From: Tremella fuciformis
Lineage: Eukaryota; Basidiomycota; Tremellomycetes; Tremellales; Tremellaceae
DNA length: 64,000 bases
Assembly (NCBI GenBank): GCA_032768795.1
Contig: CP136494.1
Span: 1,550,001-1,614,000 of the forward strand
Direction of reading: 5' to 3'
Part shown: piece by piece, positions 1 through 11,731 of the stretch
Layout: the number at the start of each line of letters is the position of its first letter
Numbering within the stretch: position 1 is the first letter of the stretch
Program-made: the position numbers and the translations under genes
Notes under the pieces: model-generated
What the model saw: only the letters and a program-made list of their open reading frames with translations
What the model was told of the DNA's origin: nothing
Database searches by the model: none

Positions 1-382
1 CAGTGTCGCACAGGATGCCCATCTCTCCCTGGATCGCGCCTGCCAACCCTCTCTCGGACACGCCGAGCAGTACTGCCGACTGCTTCTTGTTGCTCTTCCC
101 GGCGGCTCCACTGCCGGCACTCGGCACAATGAGGTTGAGAAGCGATTTGAGGTGAGGATTGAGGATGCCCTCGGAAACGTCGTTGGCGTTCTCGAGCGCT
201 TGAGCTGCCGAGGTGAACGGCAGGAACGAGGCGAGCTGGACCATGCGCGAGAATGTGCCATAATCGTTGATGGCCTCTTGAAGCTGCTTCGATTTGGCGG
301 CGACTTCCTCTTGCATTTGCACGGTGAAGAGGGCATAGCCGGAAGCCCCTTCAAAGAGGACATGGGTGAGAGAGCCGGACAT
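1..382 (-). CDS. NOP56: NOP56 box C/D snoRNP core protein (partial, N-terminal part)
   Basis: Reads leftward from ATG at 382 and runs off the window after 127 codons without an intron. The start MSGSLTHVLFEGASGYALF, followed by the stretches QLASFLPFTSAAQALEN and VSEGILNPHLKSLL, is the characteristic N-terminal domain of Nop56/Sik1. In the family this domain precedes the coiled-coil and Nop domains, which lie outside the window. Nop56 pairs with Nop58, fibrillarin and Snu13 in nucleolar box C/D snoRNPs that direct 2'-O-methylation of rRNA and early pre-rRNA processing. Nop58 shares the fold, but the HVLFEGASGYALF start and the AQALENANDVSEG block fit Nop56 better. A tRNase Z gene starts divergently at 810. 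Confidence 0.93.
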   Translation of the reverse strand, partial: MSGSLTHVLFEGASGYALFTVQMQEEVAAKSKQLQEAINDYGTFSRMVQLASFLPFTSAAQALENANDVSEGILNPHLKSLLNLIVPSAGSGAAGKSNKKQSAVLLGVSERGLAGAIQGEMGILCDT

Positions 383-809
383 GGCGCCGGCGTCTGCGTA
401 GCTCGAACTTTTATAGGTTTTGGACGAGAAGCTCGCTCTTATGGTCTTCAACGATAGGTTGGCAGGATTTCATTCTACAGCCTGCGGCCAAGGGAATTTC
501 CCGAAATCTTTTCTAAACTTTCTCCCGTTCGTCACGTGGCGAGTGGGGGAGATTCCCCACTTTGTGTCCGATCTTCAGAGATCAGACAAGTAGTAGCCTG
601 CAGACGACATCGACGAGTATGACCGTCATTCCGATCCGGATCGCGACCACTCCCTCTTCCATTCCTGTCGGACCAAGAAGAGACCTACTGTAAGCCATAT
701 TCGACCCGCAGGCGCATTCAGACCTGTTCATGGTGGTCGCGATCATAGTCAACAGAGCGCGGCCCGGGTGATCAGGCTGGACTGGATACAGACTGAGAGA
801 TCGTCCAAC
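383..809. promoter_or_regulatory. Divergent intergenic region between NOP56 and tRNase Z
   Basis: Non-coding on my reading. It holds a CACGTG E-box palindrome at 533-538, a possible bHLH (Cbf1/USF type) site; that use is inferred from the motif only. A plus-strand frame stays open from about 594 into the tRNase Z start at 810, so an upstream in-frame leader cannot be excluded, but no ATG in that stretch looks convincing. Confidence 0.4.
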
Positions 810-2741
810 ATGAATGCGGAGAAACGGAGAGCTCTGCCTCCTGTTCATGTGCAATTTGTATGTCTCTCATAATAGCGGCGGCAACATCACGCTAACGATA
901 CAGCTTGGAACATCAGCGGGCACGTCCAGCACGCAACCTCCTGGATCGAGAACTGATGGTCAGGCTCAGGCCCTTCGAAGAGTCGCAATTGCTCATCTCT
1001 CGCTGTTGATTTCGGCGGAGATATCTGGCGTGAGCAAACACTTTTGAGGACTGTAGGTGTACTGACGTCTAGTTTTTGATGCTGCCGACGGCACAGATTT
1101 GCGATTGCATCAATCCAGCCTGAAGATGTCCAATATCTCTCGCATATTCATCACACATATGCACACCGATCATGTGTTGGGCCTTGTCGGCATCATGAAG
1201 ACGATCATGTCGGGAGTTACGGCTACAGACGAATATCTGAACGATTTGAAAAAACAGGGTACTTTGAAGAAGGTGAGATGCTCTCTGCAGCCTCAAGTAC
1301 GGACTGATGAGCATCAGGCGGGCCTCAACATCTACGGTCCATCGGGTTTGCGAAAGCTGATCAGAACCACCCTCGAACTCACGTCCATGACTCTGTCCGG
1401 ATGTTTCGCCGTTCACGAGCTTTTCTCGGCGGAAGAAGGCCCTTCCTGCGATTGCCTCGCCGATGACCTCTACGTGAACGAGGCGGTGGGCATGGATATC
1501 CTACCGGATGCAGACGGGGTATGGCTGAAGATCCTCGAGGAAGGAAACGGGGCGAGAAACAAGGGCTGGGCGGTCAGTGCCGGGCCAATCGAACATAGAA
1601 GTGAAACATCCCTCGAGTCCAGCGCGATCGCTGATCAACTCAGTCCCGTCTCTCGGTTTTGTCCTGCAAGAACCAACACCACGGCTGCCGCTTGACACCG
1701 CTTCGATGATACCGCTGCTACGTCATAATGCAGAAGCCCTCGCGAAGCTCGACCCACCGATTCGGAATCCGCTCGCACTTTTGTCCCAGCTCAGCTCCCT
1801 ACCGACCCCGCCGCCGTATATCCTCCCATTGGGGGATGTGCTGCACCCACCAGAGCCTTCAGGCGAAGTCCCAAGGAAGTTGGTCATCTTCGGTGACTGC
1901 TCGGGAGGAACTCGGAATAGGCGTTTCCAAGAGCTCTGTCACGACCCGAGTCTGCTTGTGCACGAGTGTACGAACGGGGCCATACCTGAGCTAGTACAGC
2001 GAGGCAATGCTGGTCGGAAAGTCCGGATACGATCCTTGGAGCATTCCCTGGTTCGCAAGCAAGAACATCAGAATGGAGAACCATTAGGCGCTAGCGCTGT
2101 CAGGCATCAGGACGAGGACCCGCCGCGCGACAAGGAGAAAAGAATGGCGAGAGAGGCCAAAGACAGGGAGGAGACGCAGAAGAAGGCACAGAAGAGAGGG
2201 CATTCTACCCCTCAAGACGTTGGAGCATTCGCGAGCGACATCGCGGCGAGGCGGGTGGTCATTAACCACTTTTCTGCCATGTAGGTGCTAACGGACCGAC
2301 TGGACCCTTTGCTCACACGACAGGTTCTCGTCCCCTCGATATCCCTCATCGGACCCCTACCCCTCCCTCCTCTCCCCCATTAGCCCCTTTCCTTTCCCTA
2401 CTCCATATCCGCTTGTGCACTCCAAGGACCCGCCGCTGGACCCCCTACCGCTCACGCAGAGCGAACTACATCTCCGTCTCATTATCCAATGCCTCGGTGA
2501 TCAGATTGACGAATTATGGAACCCGACTTCGGCCACCAATGACGCCACACCTTTTCGGCTCGCCGTCCCTGCTCGGGACTTCATGGTCATTGCGGTACCA
2601 GCACATGAGTTGACAGCCGAGGAGGCGCAGACCATGGTGAAGGTGAAACGTGAGGTGACCGAAGTCATGATCAGCTGGAAGGAACGCGGAGGGGCGTGGC
2701 TTGGAGTTGGCGCGCAGCGACGGTGGCTCGGTGAGGAGTGA
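810..2741 (+). CDS. TRZ1: tRNase Z (tRNA 3'-processing endoribonuclease, metallo-beta-lactamase fold)
   Basis: Seven exons add up to 555 codons (810-857, 904-919, 964-1029, 1073-1272, 1318-1600, 1644-2280, 2324-2741). Evidence in order: the N-terminal strand VHVQFLGTSAGSGPSKSRN; the zinc-binding motif HMHTDH inside FITHMHTDHVLGL; then AGPIEHR, LVIFGDCSG (the later metal-ligand Asp region), LVHECTNG, RGHSTPQDVGAFA and VINHFSAM. These are the ordered motifs of tRNase Z. The enzyme cuts the 3' trailer from pre-tRNA in nucleus and/or mitochondria. The second intron (920-963) would be a GC-AG intron beginning GCACGT, chosen because it is the only splice that restores the LGTSAGSGPSKSRN motif. Length is between the usual short and long forms. 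Confidence 0.88.
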
Positions 2742-3087
2742 GCAGCTGCGGATGGTCAGGTTCCCCTAGCTGCGGCCGTGTATATCTGAACATGTGTCCA
2801 CCTGGGCACCTGAGTACATGGGAAAATGAGCATAGCACATGTCGTGAAAGAAGTAATTTGGTTATTGATATGACATCTGACAAGGCAACAGGCCGAAGGG
2901 CATCTATCATTACTTACTCATCAAATCCCATTTCCCCGATTCGGCATTCGAACACCGCATCGGCAACGCTGGCATGCAACGTTAACAAATATGTAGAGTG
3001 AACAGGCCTGACCAGTAACTATTTCCGCTGTTGCCCACTGCTAATATCCTTACTTTGTCCAGTCCTAGCCACTCTCCCTTCGTCGCT
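2742..3087. other. Intergenic, nothing recognised
   Basis: Tail-to-head gap between two plus-strand genes. It is AT-richer than the flanking coding DNA around 2830-2960. I see no supported gene, repeat or RNA. Confidence 0.5.
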
Positions 3088-4619
3088 ATGCCTGGCTTAC
3101 CGAACGAGCAGGGTCCTGATGACTTCAAGCCTCAAGGGCCGGAGAACCGCAAAAGTGAGTCGCCCATAACTGCGTTGTAGCGGAGGCATAGGCTGATAAC
3201 AGCGCCGTTCGAGCTGATGGCGCCTGCCGAGCTCAAGACTCCTCTGGGGCACTACCGGCTCCTGTCGCCCACCGCGGCGGGTAAGTTCGAACGTGATCCC
3301 GTGGCTCAAAGGAGCTCATCGGACAGTCCGTGTGTCGCCCATCTGCCTCGGGAGCATGAGTCTCGGTGATCAGTGGACGGGGTACATAGGCGCCAACGCT
3401 TCGTATGCAGAGGCGGAAAAATACCTCGACACATACTAGTAAGTCGCCGTCTGAGCTGCGGTCATTAGAATCCAGGATCTGATATGCAGCGAGCTCGGAG
3501 GCAATTTTATCGATACCGCCAACAATTATCAGGACGAGCAGTCGGAGCACATCCTCGGCGCGTGGATGGAGAAGCGAGGAATCCGAGACGAGATCGTGCT
3601 GGCAACGTGAGCCGCCAGCTCACTGAGACGGTGAGATGTGATTGACGCCATAGGAAGTACACGATGTTCTACCTTGATCGCGCACAGGGCCGCTTCGACG
3701 GCGTGCGGGCCAACTTTGGGGGCAACTCCAAGAAGTCCTTGCACATCTCGGTAGACAGGTCGCTCAAGAAGCTGCGTACGACCTACATTGACTTATTGTA
3801 CCTGCACTGGTGGGACTACTCGGCGAGCATCCCCGAGGTCATGCGTGGGCTCGACGATCTCGTCAAGTCGGGCAAAGTGCTGTACATTGGTGTGTCGGAC
3901 ACCCCCGCGTGGATTGTCGCCCAGGCCAACGAGTACGCCAGGCAGCATGGCCTGACTCAGTTCAGCGTCTAGTGAGTATCACCGCTATCTGGATGTCTTT
4001 ATTGACGATTTAGCCAAGGTTCTTGGAACTTGCTGCAGAGGGACATGGAGCGGGACATCATTCCGATGTGCCGCGCCAACGGGATGAGCATCGCGCCTTA
4101 TTACGTCATGGGCGCGGGGTTGTTCCGCACGCCCGAGGAGCTCAAGGAGAGGGGCGCCAAGATTCGAGGCGGCTTTGAGCCGAGCGAAGCCCACCTCAAG
4201 CTCGGCAAGGTCTTGCAGGAGATCGCGCAAGAGCTTGGCGAGAACGTCAACCTCGCACACGGTCAGCGACCCACTCTGACGATCTGCTGCATCAGGACTG
4301 ACTCTTAGTCGGGCTCGCGTGGGCGAGGCAGATGGTCACCGACTGCTTCCCCATTATTGGCGGGACCAACCCGGCCAATATCAAGTCGAACACCGAAGCG
4401 TTAAACATCCATCTGACCGACGCGCAGATGGCCAAGCTCGAGGCGGCCGCTCCGGCGGACCTGGGGTTCCCGTACAGTATGTTCGGCCGCGACCCGCACG
4501 ACCTACCGGAGGGCAAGCCTGATGGGTTCCTCATGAACACCGTGCGTGGCCCCGGTGTAGTGCTTTCCGATGGGGCTGATTCGCAGATCGCGCCGGTCAA
4601 GTTCAATTCGAGACCTTGA
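3088..4619 (+). CDS. Aldo/keto reductase, aryl-alcohol dehydrogenase type (paralogue 1)
   Basis: ATG at 3088; seven short introns fit, the splice points matching those of the paralogue at 54010-55578. Features: [28 protein letters not shown] with catalytic-type Asp and Tyr; VLATKYT supplying the Lys; YLHWWDY supplying the His of the AKR tetrad; [10 protein letters not shown]; and a C-terminal cofactor-site block near [12 protein letters not shown]. This is the AKR9-like family of NADPH-dependent aryl-alcohol or mycotoxin-type aldehyde reductases; the substrate cannot be told from sequence. The last intron (45 nt, about 4540-4584) has no stop and keeps frame, so it could be overlooked. Splicing it gives an end, [10 protein letters not shown], that aligns with the paralogue's [10 protein letters not shown]. 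Confidence 0.87.
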
Positions 4620-4850
4620 AGTCTTGGGGATCTCCAATCGGAGCCTACTCGGTTGCAGAGTACTTGACAGCCTTGTGCAGGATGCAGATATTCAATGTTA
4701 TGCAGAAATCTAGCCGTGCTTGATTTCAGTCATTTCGGGCCGAGAATGACGCGACGCGCCCGAAGGCATTTTGATTTTGCATCTTCACCTTTTGCCTGTC
4801 TACCTTCCTCGTCCTGCGGGGTTCTAAGCAGTGATCAAGGGCGGGTCACG

Positions 4851-7278
4851 ATGGCGCCGTCGCCTATCACGCCTCGACGCTCCACGCGAAGTGCCATCTT
4901 CACGCCGTCTCCGTACTCAGTCCGATCCCTCGCGGCCGAGCCGGATACGACTTACGCATGGACATCTGCCCCTTTGCCTAGCGGCTCGAGCTCGAAAGAT
5001 GTCAACTACAACAGTTTCACGAGAATCATCTCCCACTCTGGTAGCACTCCCGTCAAACCTCTGCTAGGCCGGAAGCGACCGCGAGCCGGACGTGAGGATG
5101 AAGAGTCGAGGTTCACGATAGGGGACGGTGTGAGCGTGAGCGTAGAGGGGGGATCGGAGGGCATTGGGGTCTTGACTCGGCTGTGGGAGGCGCCGTCAAA
5201 TGAGGATGAGGACAGTCAGGATGAAGCCTCAAGCGACGGGGACGAACACGAAGCGCACGACGACTCGCCCGAGAGCAGGATGATGGCCGAGGTGCACTGG
5301 TTCTTCCGTCGCCAAGACCTGCCGGGCATCATGAAGAACGTCTCTGTCGAAGATGTGAGTCTGGACTGCAAAGTGGATCACCGACTGAGGACAGAACGAA
5401 GTGTTGCTTGCTGCGTCACCCGTCCGACCAGTGACGACCCAACTGCCGGTACGGCTGCTCGTCAAGACGGTCCCGATCTATTCGAAGCAGTTTTACAAAG
5501 AGCAATTCGGCGAGCACAAGTCCAAAGTGAAGGGGTGGACCTATATCCGAACAGGCATCTACTGGTGCAACCGGGCGCTCGACAAGGGTGCCAAAGGCGG
5601 CAAGGTGTGGAAAGTGGACGTGGACGAATGGAGAGAAGGCGGCAAGAAGGGTCTGGGTTGGCATGTCCCCCTTAAAGAGGAGGCTGTCCCAGACTCGGCT
5701 GAAGACGAACGAAGCGACGCTTCGGGTGATGACGCGTCTGAGCACGCAGCTGAGGAGCCGGCGGATAGTGAAGAGGTCAGTGATGGCGAGGCTGAGAGAG
5801 TCGGCAGGAAGAGTCGGAAGAAGGCGGCCTTGCCTCCCAAGCGCAAGGAGCGGAGCCACAAGGCGAAGGGAGGCGACAAGACGATGACTCAGAAACGCGG
5901 GCGGGCCAAACGACCTCATCCTCAACAATCGTCCTCGCGGCTGCCTGCCCAGATTCCCAGCCTGCAGGATCTGCCTGCCGACCCTTACCAGCGGGCCATG
6001 CGGCTCTTGCACGTCGGCGCCACCCCTGAGAGCCTGCCGTGCCGAGAAGAGGAGTTCATCGATGTCCTGTCGCGAGTGGAAGAAGGTGTTGAGTCGGGCG
6101 GTGGGGGCTGCCTTTACATCGCTGGTGTGCCGGGCACCGGCAAGACGGCAACAGTCCATGCGGTCGTCAAGGAGCTCAAGCGCAAGGCAGAGGATGGGGT
6201 GAGTGTAGGGAGTGCGACTGTGGTCAATCAGGCGCTGACGGGATTGCAGGAGATCCCGCCTTTCTCCTACGTCGAGATCAACGGTCTCAAGATCCCCTCG
6301 CCGCAGCACGCTTACACTGTGCTCTGGGAAGCCATCTCGGGCGCATCCAATGCCAGCCCCAAGACCGCTCTCAGGGGACTCGAGGCGCACTTTTCACGCA
6401 AGACAAGCGGCGTTCGCGGTCCGCGTGGGCACACCTTTATGGTGCTCATGGACGAGCTCGACCAGCTCCTCACGGCCAAGCAGGACGTCGTATACAACTT
6501 CTTCAATTGGCCGACGATGCGCGATTCGCAGATCTTCGTTGTGGCAGTCGCCAACCGCATGGACCTTCCCCAGCACCTCGCGGCCAAGATTAAATCGCGT
6601 CTCGGCCTTCAAACGCTCCTGTTCCAGCCGTATGACCGGCAGAACCTGATCGACATTGTGCAGAGTCGGCTCATTGCCCATCCGGCCAGTCAGGCGGACC
6701 ACAAGGTCCTCATGCCCGACGCTATCGCCCTTGCGGCGACCAAGATGGCAGGCACAAACGGCGATGCCCGTCGTGTTCTCGATGCGTGTCGGTGAGCCAC
6801 ATCTCGGATGCTTTGAAGTCTGTGCAGACTGATGCGCAGACGCGCTGTCGAAGTGGCTGCGGACAGCCCCTCCCCTTCGCCAGTCTCGGCAAAACAGATG
6901 ATGGCCGTACTCAACGCCATGTCCTCTTCTCCCGTGGCGCAGTTCATTCGGTCCTGCTCCACCCAGCAGAAGCTCATGCTTGCCGCGCTGGTCCGCTGCG
7001 TCCGACGAGAGGGTGTCCCCGAGATACCTTGGCGCAATTTGCGGACGGATCATGACGCCCTCACGCGATCATTGATGGATTCCAACAACCTCCTCAGCAC
7101 CTCGGAGCTCGCCCTGGTATTTGGCAGCCTTGTGGCGAGCCACGCCCTCACGCATGCGTATCACCCATACCACAGCGCCGAAGAGAGAAAGGTTGCGCTC
7201 GGCATGGAAGTGAGCGAAGTTGGGAGAGTGTTGATGAACGAAGGCGATGCGTGGAGGAGGGCGTTGGCGGGAACATGA
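4851..7278 (+). CDS. ORC1: Origin recognition complex subunit 1
   Basis: Four exons (4851-5354, 5395-6198, 6250-6791, 6840-7278) give 762 residues. A Ser/Arg-rich N-terminus (MAPSPITPRRSTRS) is followed by an acidic stretch, a BAH-like domain (EVHWFFRRQDLPG through GWTYIRTGIYWC, roughly residues 140-270), a lysine-rich linker, then an AAA+ ATPase domain. The latter has Walker A GVPGTGKTA, Walker B VLMDELDQL, sensor VVAVANRMDLP and NGDARRVLDACRR, ending in a winged-helix region. Orc1 binds ATP within ORC and loads MCM at replication origins; the BAH domain contacts nucleosomes. The start at 4851 is preferred over in-frame upstream ATGs at 4695 and 4746 because it begins MAPSPITP right before conserved-looking sequence. 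Intron 6199-6249 is 51 nt, in frame and stop-free. Confidence 0.93.
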
Positions 7279-7423
7279 GTGGTAGACCAGCACATCAGTA
7301 CCAGAAATCTCACATCAACAGCAGGAGAGAGCGCATGCAGTACATCAGATCATATTGCACAAAGTCCAGCGCACATAGCACAAGAGAAAGTAGGACGGAA
7401 AAGATGATATCAGACACCCAGAC

Positions 7424-9816
7424 CTAAAACATGACCTGCAAGGCATCGCCTTCCTGCTTCGGGGCACGTACTGGCGGGGCCTGTCCTCAGCTTCATGACC
7501 CGGACGCAAGCAGGGCACTCACCAAATTCACGTTCCGGCCAAAAGTGAAGCCGACCCAGTTGTTACGGTTGCCTTGACCCCGCTCCTCGACTGCCTCTAC
7601 ATCACGCTGCTTCTTGAATACCTCGGCGTATTTGGCCATGTCCTCTGGCGAAGTAAAGGAGTCAAAGTACCCAACGTCGGTCTCGCCGTCGAGGACCGGG
7701 ACGAATGGCGCTGAAATTTCGCGGAGAGATCCGAAGGGCAAGGATGAGAAGAAAGGCAGAGATTGGACTTCTTGCAGTGAGGAGATACGGTCCTTCGGGT
7801 GGGCAATGAGGCTGCAGTCAGAATGTGGACACGGGTCAATTGTCTATGACACTCACCGCACGACAGCGTCCCATGCGACATCGCTCAAGTTGAAGATGAG
7901 GTCCTCTGGCCGGTCGTAAACCGGTCTTCTGAGAACTCGATGCCAATTCTTCAGATTTGCCCAAGTTTCCTCTGGTGTTGAGCCGGAAAAGGGAGGGAAA
8001 CCACACAGGAACTCGAAAAGAATGCAGCCAAGCGACCAGTAATCGGCCGAGTATGTGTAAGTCTTGCCACGAAGGACTTCAGGGGGCATACTGACACGTT
8101 AGACTTCACGTCCGTCTCTGTGCGAAATCGCTCACTAGTCAGGCGATCCCACCACAGAATCGGCGTATCGTGGTTCCGCCATCCGCATACTACGGTACAA
8201 AGTGCGCCGCTCCAATGTACTGCGGAATACGAGATTCTCGTCCTTCACCTGATCGAGCTATGGATCAGCAATGCCTACATGCCCGGGTAGATACCAACCT
8301 TGTGCTTCATGTCTTCGATCTTTTGTGGGTTCAGTGCACCAGTCGCAAGACCAAAATCGGTGAGCTTGACATGGCCAGTCCCGTCAACGAGGAAGTTCTG
8401 TGATGAGCTTTTCGTTGGTGCCAGGAACAATGGACCAACCTCGGGCTTCAGATCCCGGTGGATATAGCCGAGTTTGTGCAGCTCGTTGACACCAGCGAAC
8501 ATCTCCGCAGCATAGAATCGGGCATGTTCCTCCTTGAGCACGCCAGAGTTGTTAAGCAAGGTTCGGAAGTCACCGCCGGGAACGTATTCCTGATCGTCAG
8601 CTCTGATGTAGCGCCTACTAGGCCACCGACCATCGCCAGATACACATGCTCCTTGTCCTGGAAAGCATACAGCAGCCGGACCAGCCATGGGGTCTTGACG
8701 GCTGTCAGAATGTCTCTCTCCACCAAGACGTGCTTGACTTCGTCCATCTTGGCAAGCGTGCCCTTGCGCATCTTCTTCAAGGCGCAAATCTCGTTGGTGT
8801 CTGCCTTGCGCGCGAGGTATACGGATCCATAGCCACCTTGACCGACCTGAGCAATGATGCGGAACTGCTCGACTCGCAGCTTTGTACGACGCTTTCGAAG
8901 GACAACTCGCTCGCGTCCATTGTAAGATTGCAGCTCCTTGGTGTACTCCGGACCTGTCACCTGAAGGTCAGTCAAAATCGAATAGGAGGTGCCGGACAAA
9001 CATTGCGCTCCGCAGTGTCCAGCTTGAACGTCTCCAACCTCTTCTTCCTCGCGGCCAGATATCCGAGCAAGTCGACTGCAAGTTTAGCTGAAGAACCTCG
9101 TCCCAGTGACGAGCTGACAGTAGTAGTCAAGGAAGTCTGGAACGTCAGCGAGTGAGAACAAGCGACGTCAAAAGCGTCTCACATATTTGAGCGACCGTTG
9201 CCTTTCGTCTGACGTCGGGCTTCTCTAGCAACTCCCTCTCCCACAGCTGCAAACCCCTCTCCTTCTCTGGCATGCGGGTCTCCAATTTTTGGGTCTTCAT
9301 GTGGACGTCCTCGCTCGCACGGGAAGCCAGAGCATGACCTCTGTGTGGGACATATGGGTTGGCCGCTTTGGGCACCGGTGCTGGTGCCTGGACCGGGGCC
9401 GGCGCTGCGGCAAGCTGCTTGAGCATGGCGGGGTTGATGGTGTTCTTCATTGTCTGCATGTGGACGTCATCCGAGTCGCGTGTCGCATGTGCGTGATGCA
9501 CTTGAGCTGGAGCGGAAGTCTGATTGATCTTGGGATTGACCTTGACCGGAGTGGTGGGTGCGCCCTGCTGAGATTGGGAGAACAGGAAGGAGAGGTAGTT
9601 TGATCGTTCTTGCGATGGCGCTGGGGCCGAGTTTTCCTTCGCATGGGATGATCGGGACGAGGGGTTGGGGGAGGATGATACGGGGATCTTTGAGGAGACA
9701 GGCGCTGCTGAAGATGATTGTGACTTTACATGTCCGTCACGGGATTTGGACGGGGTGGTCGGTGGCGATGGCGCGGCGGCCTGCTGAGTGTTTGTCTTGA
9801 GAACTCGTGCGAGCAT
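7424..9816 (-). CDS. DBF2: NDR/LATS-family serine/threonine kinase, Dbf2/Sid2 type
   Basis: Ten exons sum to 668 residues; the last exon (7424-7480) encodes only 18 residues. An N-terminal low-complexity Ser/Pro/Ala region (about 200 residues) precedes a Mob-binding NTR helix, [19 protein letters not shown]. The kinase domain starts at [18 protein letters not shown], with the glycine loop, [26 protein letters not shown], the activation segment [13 protein letters not shown], and a hydrophobic motif WVGFTF. NDR kinases have a long insert before the PE motif, as here. Dbf2/Sid2 is the terminal kinase of the mitotic exit/septation network and needs Mob1. ATG at 9816 is the working start; an upstream coding exon ending near 9900 is possible. 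Confidence 0.9.
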
Positions 9817-10155
9817 GTTGGAGGGCGGGACCAGTTCAAGTTGCTTCGCCGGGAGACGTGATGATGTTTCTGATGCCTCGCCGACCAGACCAGTGCGAGA
9901 CAGATCTGGGGAAGAGATGCAGTGTTATGAGGTGTGAGAGGGAGAAATGGCTGTTGAGTAGTGTTGTGGATGTTGCCGTTGGACGATCCCATCTACTCTG
10001 TAAAGTTAACCGGGATACCCTGAACGGCGCGACGGGATAAAATGAAAAATCAGTCGCGAGAAATATTCAAACCACCACCACGCGACGGGGGGAACGAGTG
10101 GCAACAACATAGCACTCTTTCGCTGTTCTAGCATTGTGTCGCTCCTCGATTCGCC
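9817..10155. promoter_or_regulatory. Divergent promoter region between DBF2 and SPC25
   Basis: The 339 bp between the two divergently read starts must carry both promoters; both genes act in mitosis, so shared timing is plausible but inferred. I see no clear TATA box or other decisive motif. Confidence 0.4.
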
Positions 10156-11283
10156 ATGGTGGTCGCAACAACGTCGTATCTGCCTCCTCCGCGACCTGTC
10201 TCTCTTCACACCCTTCTCGATGCGAGCTCATCAAAAAATGGAGCGCCCCATATCGATCTGGAGTGGGAGCCCTTTCAAGATCACATCGAGGCGTTCTTGA
10301 ATGCGGTTGGTCGGCCGTTGCATGAGAGGCAGCGAGCTGATTGCTTCAGATAGACTCATACACGATTCGTGCAAAGACCGAGATCGCCAATCGGACATCA
10401 GATCACATCGCTAGCGTTCGAGACCTGAATGCAGACAAGGATGAGATGGAGCGACGGATCACGCTTGAGCGCGAGCGCGAGGCTGAGATGCTGGCCAGTG
10501 TGTCCCGTCAGCATGCAGAGACTCGCAGCAGCTGAGTGACAGCTATCGAAACAGAGAGACATACCCTTGGGGACCTTACATCGTCCCTTTCGCATCTACA
10601 GAAGACATTGCAAAAAGTCAAGGAGCAGTCGGCAGCGCTGGAGGCGGAGCTGAATGCGCTCAAGCGGGACGTCAAGGGCGAGCGGGCAGAGAAGGAGCGT
10701 CAGGGGATGGCTCTCGACGAGATGCGAAGTAAAGATGGAGACGAGCTCAAACTGCTCGAAGACACGCTCGGATGGAGGATACAAGGCGTGGGCGGTGAGT
10801 CTGCTCAAATGCATGTTGCGGCTGGCTCGCTGAACTAGGAGCGGATCTTCTCATGATGACGTTCACCTTGATCGACCCTTCAGACCCGGACAAGGAGTTT
10901 GCGATCACTATCGAGACCTCCAAGTTCGAATATGCGGGTGCGCCGACGAGTATTTCCTCCCGACCTCGCTGATAATTCAGTGCCCAGATGCTCTCCTCCA
11001 CTGTCTGGTCTAGCTGAGATGGTCGCTCAATTGAACGATGATCGAGACTTTTTCGCTTTCATAAAACGAGGTGAGATGTCGTCACGGTCGTTCTCGCGCG
11101 TCGGGCTGACTCCCAGTGCGGCGAGCTTTTCGAGCACTGGTCCCGACTGTGGATCCGACATCACGGTTTGACAATCTTTCAGGTCCAGGTCTACGTGTTC
11201 CTGGCGACAGGCAACGCCCCGTCGCAGAACCGATGGGAGACGAAGTGGCAGCTCAGGCCATGGACAACCTCGCACTGCAATAG
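10156..11283 (+). CDS. SPC25: Kinetochore protein Spc25 (NDC80 complex)
   Basis: Six exons (10156-10305, 10350-10497, 10543-10794, 10839-10937, 10981-11070, 11117-11283) give 301 residues. Residues from about 50 to 180 form a heptad-rich coiled coil (AKTEIANRTSDHI through KERQGMALDEMRS). The C-terminal globular domain carries LGWRIQGVGGADLLMMTFT, LIDPSDPDKEFAITIETSKFEY and DDRDFFAFIKRVRRAF, the hallmark blocks of the Spc25 RWD-type head. Spc25 pairs with Spc24 to anchor the NDC80 complex at the inner kinetochore. The first-exon donor GTTGGT and the intron at 10498-10542 were chosen because they restore the coiled-coil frame and remove an in-frame TGA. The tail after FIKRVRRAF is longer than usual. 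Confidence 0.87.
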
Positions 11284-11731
11284 CATCAGAACGACTGTAA
11301 GGTTTCGGGACTTTGTGCGGCAGGGGGGCTGCAGCTCGGACGATGTACAGTAGATGTTCCTCACGCGGACTGAAATAAGAGCCCATAACGAAGATCCCAA
11401 GACTGAGACGTCGCCGCGGACGTCGCTGTGGCACTCACTTCTGATGGCCCTACAAGTGCTCTGACTTGTCTGCATTTCCTTCGTCCAGTGCGTCCCGGAC
11501 TTCCAGTAGCAGGCGACATGTTGGTCATACATGGCGTCGTCTTCACTTGTACGTCAAGAAATTTCGGCCTCGCAGCCGCGTAACCGGTATTTCGGCGGCG
11601 GCGTAGACGAGCAGATGCGACTGGTGTTGCCACAAGCGCCGGGAGCAGCGTGCAGGCTCTACGCAAGTCGGTCGTTCACCGGCTTGTCTCCCAGGTTGTC
11701 ACACTTCTCGTCCCGGTCAGATGGATCTAGG
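11284..11731. other. Convergent 3' intergenic region
   Basis: Lies between the stops of SPC25 (+) and the alpha-galactosidase (-). Open frames exist on both strands but none shows a recognisable motif or a splice pattern I can support. Probably 3' untranslated sequence of both genes. Confidence 0.4.

Noticed and set aside
582..854. Open frames on both strands just upstream of tRNase Z
   Set aside because: No motif; the plus frame lacks a good ATG before 810 and the minus frame is a shadow of the promoter and first exon.
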